Source: JAJXWB01 sp046349085 | GTDB lineage: Bacteria > Pseudomonadota > Alphaproteobacteria > Rhizobiales > Beijerinckiaceae | Direction: 5' to 3' | DNA: 64,000 nt | Assembly: GCA_046349085.1 (NCBI GenBank) | Contig: JAXMDA010000006.1 | Span: 186,001-250,000, forward strand | The notes under the pieces: model-generated | Databases searched by the model: none | Seen by the model: only the letters and a program-made list of their open reading frames with translations | What the model was told of the DNA's origin: nothing | Shown: positions 60,127 through 64,000 of the stretch, one piece after another | Layout of the letters: every line of letters begins with the position of its first letter | How positions within the stretch are numbered: the first letter of the stretch is position 1 | Translations under genes and position numbers: made by a program

Positions 60127-60966
60127 ATGCCGGAACTCGGCCACAACGTCAGCCTGCGCGAACGCGCGCGTAGAATTCGCCGGCATGCGCTGCGCATGGG
60201 CGAAGTGCAGGGACAAGGCTACATCGCGCAAGCGCTCGGCGCCGCGGACCTCTTGTCCGTGTCGTACTTTCACGCGCTCAACTACAGGCCGGACGAGCCG
60301 GAATGGGAGGGGCGCGACCGCTTCTGCCTGTCGATCGGCCATTACGCGATCGCGCTGTATGCGGCGCTGATCGAGGCGGGGGTGATCCCCGAGGATGAGA
60401 TCGAGTCTTACGGCGGCGACGATTCGCGCCTGCCGATGTCCGGCATGGCGGCCTACACGCCCGGCATGGAGATCACCGGCGGCTCGCTCGGGCATGGTTT
60501 GGGCGTAGCCGTCGGCATGGCGCTCGGCCTCAAGCGCAAGAAGTCGTCGAGCTTTGTCTACAATCTCTTCTCCGACGGCGAACTCGACGAAGGCTCGACA
60601 TGGGAAGCGGCCATGTCCGCCGGCTCCTTCGGTCTCGACAATCTCATCGGCATTGTCGACGTCAACAATATGCAGGCCGACGGACCGTCGACGCAGCAGC
60701 TCAATTTCGAGCCCCTGAAGCCGAAGTTCGAGGCGTTCAACTGGTTTGCCCAGCGCGTCGACGGCAACGACATCGAGGCGCTTGTCGACGCCTTCGACAA
60801 GGCGCGCAATCATTCCGGCAGGCAGCCGCGCATCATCATCTGCGACACCAGGATGGGCTGCGGCGTGCCGTTTCTCGAGGCGCGCGAACGCAATCACTTC
60901 CTGCGCGTCGAGACCGACGAATGGCGGAAGGCCCTCGACATCATCGACGCGGAGCCCCGCCAATGA
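60127..60966 (+). CDS. Transketolase, N-terminal (ThDP-binding) subunit
   Basis: A 279-residue protein equal to the first third of a full transketolase. It shows the ThDP segment FSDGELDEGSTWEAAMSAG...DVNNMQADG and the GGSLGHGLGVAVG loop. The remaining domains are encoded by the next gene, whose ATG overlaps this stop (ATGA). Split transketolases are common in bacterial catabolic clusters, such as the apulose-4-phosphate transketolase AptAB of D-apiose catabolism. It transfers a two-carbon unit; donor and acceptor are unknown here. Confidence 0.9.
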   Translation: MPELGHNVSLRERARRIRRHALRMGEVQGQGYIAQALGAADLLSVSYFHALNYRPDEPEWEGRDRFCLSIGHYAIALYAALIEAGVIPEDEIESYGGDDSRLPMSGMAAYTPGMEITGGSLGHGLGVAVGMALGLKRKKSSSFVYNLFSDGELDEGSTWEAAMSAGSFGLDNLIGIVDVNNMQADGPSTQQLNFEPLKPKFEAFNWFAQRVDGNDIEALVDAFDKARNHSGRQPRIIICDTRMGCGVPFLEARERNHFLRVETDEWRKALDIIDAEPRQ

Positions 60967-61997
60967 GACGCTCGAAATACATTCGCCCGGCGTGGCTCGA
61001 CGATCCCGGCCTGGAGCGCCCGAACGCCAAGACGTCCGCGATGATCGCCTCGATCGCCGGGCCGGACCAGCGCACGGCGCCCGCGCCCTTCGGCAATGCG
61101 TTGGCGAAGCTCGCCGAGACGAGGCCCGACATCGTGGGACTGTCCGCCGATCTCGCCAAATACACCGACCTGCATGTGTTCGCGCAGAAGCATCCCGACC
61201 GCTTCTACCAGATGGGCATGGCCGAGCAGCTGCTCATGATGGCCTCCGCCGGTCTTGCGCGCGAGGGCTTCCAGGCCTGGGCGACGACCTACGCCGTCTT
61301 TGCCTCGCGCCGCGCCTACGACTTCATCTGTCTGGCGATCGCGGAGGAGAATCTCGACGTCAAGATCTGCTGCGCCTTGCCGGGGCTGACCACCGGTTAC
61401 GGACCAAGCCATCAGGCGACGGAAGATCTCGCGATCTTCCGTGGGATGCCGAACCTGACGATCGTCGATCCCTGCGACGCGCACGAGATCGAACAGGCTG
61501 TGCCCGCCATCGCCGCGCACAGGGGGCCGGTCTACATGCGGCTCCTGCGCGGAAACGTGCCGCTGGCGCTCGACGAGTACGGCTACACGTTCGCGCTCGG
61601 CAAGGCGAAGCTCATTCGCGACGGCGCCGACACGCTCATCATTTCATCGGGCCTCATGACCATGCGCGCGCTCGAGGCGGCGGAGCTTCTGAAGCAGGAC
61701 AACATATCGGCCGCGGTGCTGCACGTGTCCACGATCAAGCCGCTCGACGAAGCGACGATCCTGAAGGAGGCTGGAAAGAGCGGTCGCCTGGTCGTCGTCG
61801 CTGAAAACCATACGGTCGTCGGCGGCCTGGGCGAGGCGGTTGCCGGCGCATTGCTGCGCGGCGGCGTCCATCCGGCCGGGTTCAGACAGATTGCATTGCC
61901 GGACCAGTTCCTCGACGCTGGCGCGCTGCCGACACTGCATGAAAGGTACGGCCTGTCCTCGAAGGCGGTCGCCGGCTCGATCAAGGCGTGGCTGTAG
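60963..61997 (+). CDS. Transketolase, C-terminal subunit
   Basis: A 344-residue protein with the pyrimidine-binding domain (MGMAEQLLMMASAGLAREG; the Glu in this motif activates ThDP) and the C-terminal regulatory domain (from about residue 220). The segment GLTTGYGPSHQATEDLAIFRGMPN fits transketolase and 1-deoxyxylulose-5-phosphate synthase relatives; the separate N-terminal partner favours transketolase. It is translated by coupling with the preceding gene. A palindromic repeat follows 13 bases after the stop. Confidence 0.9.
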   Translation: MRRSKYIRPAWLDDPGLERPNAKTSAMIASIAGPDQRTAPAPFGNALAKLAETRPDIVGLSADLAKYTDLHVFAQKHPDRFYQMGMAEQLLMMASAGLAREGFQAWATTYAVFASRRAYDFICLAIAEENLDVKICCALPGLTTGYGPSHQATEDLAIFRGMPNLTIVDPCDAHEIEQAVPAIAAHRGPVYMRLLRGNVPLALDEYGYTFALGKAKLIRDGADTLIISSGLMTMRALEAAELLKQDNISAAVLHVSTIKPLDEATILKEAGKSGRLVVVAENHTVVGGLGEAVAGALLRGGVHPAGFRQIALPDQFLDAGALPTLHERYGLSSKAVAGSIKAWL

Positions 61998-62010
61998 CCG
62001 CAGGTAGAAT

Positions 62011-62119
62011 CGTCATTGCGAGCGCAGCGAAGCAGTCCTGGAGTCGCAACCCGGCTCTGGATTGCTTCGCGGAGCCTGTCATCGGGCGCGCTTCGCGCGA
62101 CCCGTGGCTCGCAATGACG
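62011..62119. repeat. Palindromic intergenic repeat (GTCATTGCGAGC type)
   Basis: A perfect 13-base terminal inverted repeat, CGTCATTGCGAGC and GCTCGCAATGACG, encloses a second imperfect pair, GCGAAGCAGTCC and GGATTGCTTCGC. This is a widespread intergenic element of rhizobial-type genomes. It lies between the transketolase operon and the converging glucosidase gene. A degenerate relative is inside the ugp operon. Confidence 0.82.
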
Positions 62120-62159
62120 GTGCGCGCGCTTGAAGGGGATATGCCTCGATCCAGTCGTG

Positions 62160-64000
62160 CTAATCGGTGGCCAGCGGAACCGCGCCGCCGAAATGGCGGT
62201 CGCTGAATACGGCGACTTTTGGCCCGACCCGCTGGAACGTCAGGTTCTCGACGCGGCCCGCGACCTCCAGGCCGTTGATCGCCAGAAGGTCGACGCCGGC
62301 CGGAAGTTTCGGCCGGCGCACGCGCAGGCCGCGTCGATGGTCGATCGTGACGCCGAGGCAGGCCTGAAGCATCATGAACGCCGCGCCTGCGGCCCAGGCC
62401 TGCGGCATGCAGGCGACGGGATAGGCGACCGGCGCGTCGCCCGCGCCCTTGCGCTCGATGCCGCAGAACAATTCGGGAAGCCGCATGTCGAAACGCACGG
62501 CGGCCTCGAACATGCCCGACAGAAGACGCAGCACGCCGTCGCGTTCGCCGTAACGCGCCATGCCGGCGCCGATCAGCGCCGTGTCGTGCGGCCACACCGA
62601 TCCATTGTGATAGGAGAGCGGATTGAAGCGCGCCTCGTCGGTCGCGAGCGTGCGGATTCCCCAGCCGTTCATGAACGCGCCGGCGAGAAGCGCGTCGATC
62701 ACGGCGCTCGCGCGTGTCTTCGACGGCACGCCGGCATAGAGCAAGTGTCCGGCGTTGGATCCCCGCACCGCGCAGAGCTGGTGGCGGCCGTCCAGCGCCA
62801 TCGCATAGAAGCCCCTGTTGTCCATCCAGTAGCGCTGCTCGATCGCGGCCCGCATCCTGTCGGCTCGCCGCCGATAGGCCACGGCGCCGTCCTCGTCGCC
62901 GCGCATCTCGGAGATCTCGGCCATTTCGAGAAACGCCGCGAACACGTATCCCTGCACCTCGACCAGCGCGATTGGTCCGACGGGATCCGAACCATCGGCA
63001 TGAAAGACGGAATCGTTGCTGTCCTTCCACCCTTGATTCGCGAGGCCGCTGCCGAGCGCGCGCGCATAGTCGACGAAGCCGTCTTGATCCGAGTCGCCGG
63101 CGCCTTCGATCCAGCCGACCGCTCGTTGCAGAGATGGCCAGATGCTGTCGATGAAAGAAAGGTCGCCCGTTCTGCGGGCGTAGGCGCCGGCAAGCATGAC
63201 GAACAAGGGCGTGGAATCGACGCCGCCATAGTATTTCGCAAACGGCACTTCGCCGAGGTTGGCCATCTCGCCGCGTCGCGTCTCGTGAAGAATCTTGCCC
63301 GGCGCCGAATCCTGGAAGGCGGAGGTGTCCGTCGCCTGGTTGCGCGACAGGAAGGCCAGCACGCCGCGCGCGAGCGAGGGATCGAGCCAGAGGATCTGCA
63401 TCGCGGTGATGATCCCGTCGCGCCCGAACGGCGTCGAGAACCAGGGAATGCCGGCGTAGGGATAGGGGCCGGTTTCCAGTTCGGTGCGCAGCAGCGCAAG
63501 GTCTGCGCGCGACTTGTGCAGCCACTCGTCGAAGACGGGGTTCGATGCGCGAATGCCGGCGCCTGCATGAAGCGTCTTGCGGATCGACCGGCGCGCGCGC
63601 GCGCTTGCCGTGCGCCATCGGCTCTCGGAAGGCTTGATCCCGGCGCCGGGGCCGACCTCGAGATGCAACACCGTCTGCTGTCCGCGTTCGATGATCGTCT
63701 GGAAGCGAAGCGTATGGCCGTCGAAGGATTCGATCGGGTCCGATACGAACAGGGCGGATCGCCTGATCACCCCGTCGAGGCCTTCGTAGGAGAAGGCGAT
63801 AGAGTTTCCAACGGCGCGCGGCTCGCGCAGACGGCCGCGCCTGGCGCGCTTCATGCCGCGCACTTCGAACATGTCGACGAAATCGACGCCCACTTCCATT
63901 TCCAGCGGCAGAACCATGCTCGTCGAGGCGAAGCTGGTAATGGCGATGCGTTCGTGCATTCGCTCTTGCCAGAGCAAACGTTGACGCTCGATGTGCACGA
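62160..64000 (-). CDS. Amylo-alpha-1,6-glucosidase/glycogen-debranching-type protein, 5' end beyond the window
   Basis: At least 612 residues of a debranching-type glycosidase; the frame is open to the right edge, so the N-terminus is missing. The visible N-terminal part (MVLPLEMEVGVDFVDMFEVRG) belongs to the bacterial glycogen-debranching N-terminal domain. The rest is an alpha/alpha-barrel with PYAGIPWFSTPFGRDGIITA and SYHNGSVWPHDTALI, the six-hairpin glycosidase type. Members trim glycogen or other alpha-glucans; many in this order occur with trehalose or glycogen genes. It converges on the transketolase operon with a repeat between. Confidence 0.85.
   Translation of the reverse strand, partial: VHIERQRLLWQERMHERIAITSFASTSMVLPLEMEVGVDFVDMFEVRGMKRARRGRLREPRAVGNSIAFSYEGLDGVIRRSALFVSDPIESFDGHTLRFQTIIERGQQTVLHLEVGPGAGIKPSESRWRTASARARRSIRKTLHAGAGIRASNPVFDEWLHKSRADLALLRTELETGPYPYAGIPWFSTPFGRDGIITAMQILWLDPSLARGVLAFLSRNQATDTSAFQDSAPGKILHETRRGEMANLGEVPFAKYYGGVDSTPLFVMLAGAYARRTGDLSFIDSIWPSLQRAVGWIEGAGDSDQDGFVDYARALGSGLANQGWKDSNDSVFHADGSDPVGPIALVEVQGYVFAAFLEMAEISEMRGDEDGAVAYRRRADRMRAAIEQRYWMDNRGFYAMALDGRHQLCAVRGSNAGHLLYAGVPSKTRASAVIDALLAGAFMNGWGIRTLATDEARFNPLSYHNGSVWPHDTALIGAGMARYGERDGVLRLLSGMFEAAVRFDMRLPELFCGIERKGAGDAPVAYPVACMPQAWAAGAAFMMLQACLGVTIDHRRGLRVRRPKLPAGVDLLAINGLEVAGRVENLTFQRVGPKVAVFSDRHFGGAVPLATD

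Overview
The window is 64 kb of high-GC DNA from an alphaproteobacterium, most probably of the order Hyphomicrobiales (Rhizobiales); a Beijerinckiaceae/Methylocystaceae-type relative would fit. Supporting signs are strong G/C codon bias, frequent GTG starts and 4-base ATGA/GTGA gene overlaps, an Hsp20 gene followed by DUF1150, an alphaproteobacterial set of sphingolipid genes, and two kinds of palindromic intergenic repeat known from rhizobial-type genomes (arms CCCTCATCCTGAGGAG and GTCATTGCGAGC). There is no phage, integrase, insertion sequence or CRISPR array. The one RNA gene is a tRNA-Leu(CAG).

Layout: (1) 0-3.5 kb: a Rieske oxygenase divergent from a MarR regulator with a clear operator palindrome, then a SulP transporter. 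(2) 3.5-10.5 kb: NUDIX hydrolase, two tandem paralogous glycosyltransferases, another glycosyltransferase-like protein, an orphan LptF/LptG-type permease and a Wzm/Wzt-type ABC exporter; this looks like cell-surface glycan or glycolipid work. (3) 10.9-22.4 kb: a probable glycosphingolipid island. The plus strand has an acyl carrier protein, ketosynthase, HadAB-like dehydratase pair, short-chain reductase, a GT21 (ceramide-glucosyltransferase family) enzyme and a second GT2. The minus strand reads serine palmitoyltransferase, bacterial ceramide synthase (GNAT type), a dihydroceramide delta-4-desaturase-like protein and an FA2H/Scs7-like hydroxylase. The last two look strikingly like the eukaryotic ceramide-modifying enzymes and are the most exciting part of the window. 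An amidase and a repeat lie between the two arms.

(4) 22.5-28.8 kb: Hsp20 (with a sigma-32-like promoter), DUF1150, DUF899, PBP1A, an ACT-domain protein and a GMC oxidoreductase. (5) 28.9-34.6 kb: ugpBAEC glycerol-3-phosphate importer with a Pho-box-like site and a coupled serine hydrolase. (6) 34.7-39 kb: egtB-egtD (ergothioneine), a CysZ/EI24-like membrane protein, an NDUFA9-like protein and tRNA-Leu. (7) 39.2-62 kb: a long catabolic cluster of unknown substrate: MBL hydrolase, LysR, aldehyde dehydrogenase, ThDP enzyme, Liv-type importer with LivM, LivG and LivF fused into one protein, TIM-barrel isomerase, two extended SDRs, cupin, two classical SDRs, two flavoprotein dehydrogenases, a TcuB-like Fe-S membrane protein, a Tat-exported DUF1254 protein and a split transketolase. 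(8) 62.2 kb to the right edge: a truncated glycogen-debranching-type glucosidase.

Two pieces of biology could connect. Sphingolipids contain no glycerol phosphate, and the ugp operon carries a Pho-box-like site, so phosphate-sparing envelope chemistry is a reasonable but untested theme. All functional calls come from reading motifs and gene context; no database search was run.
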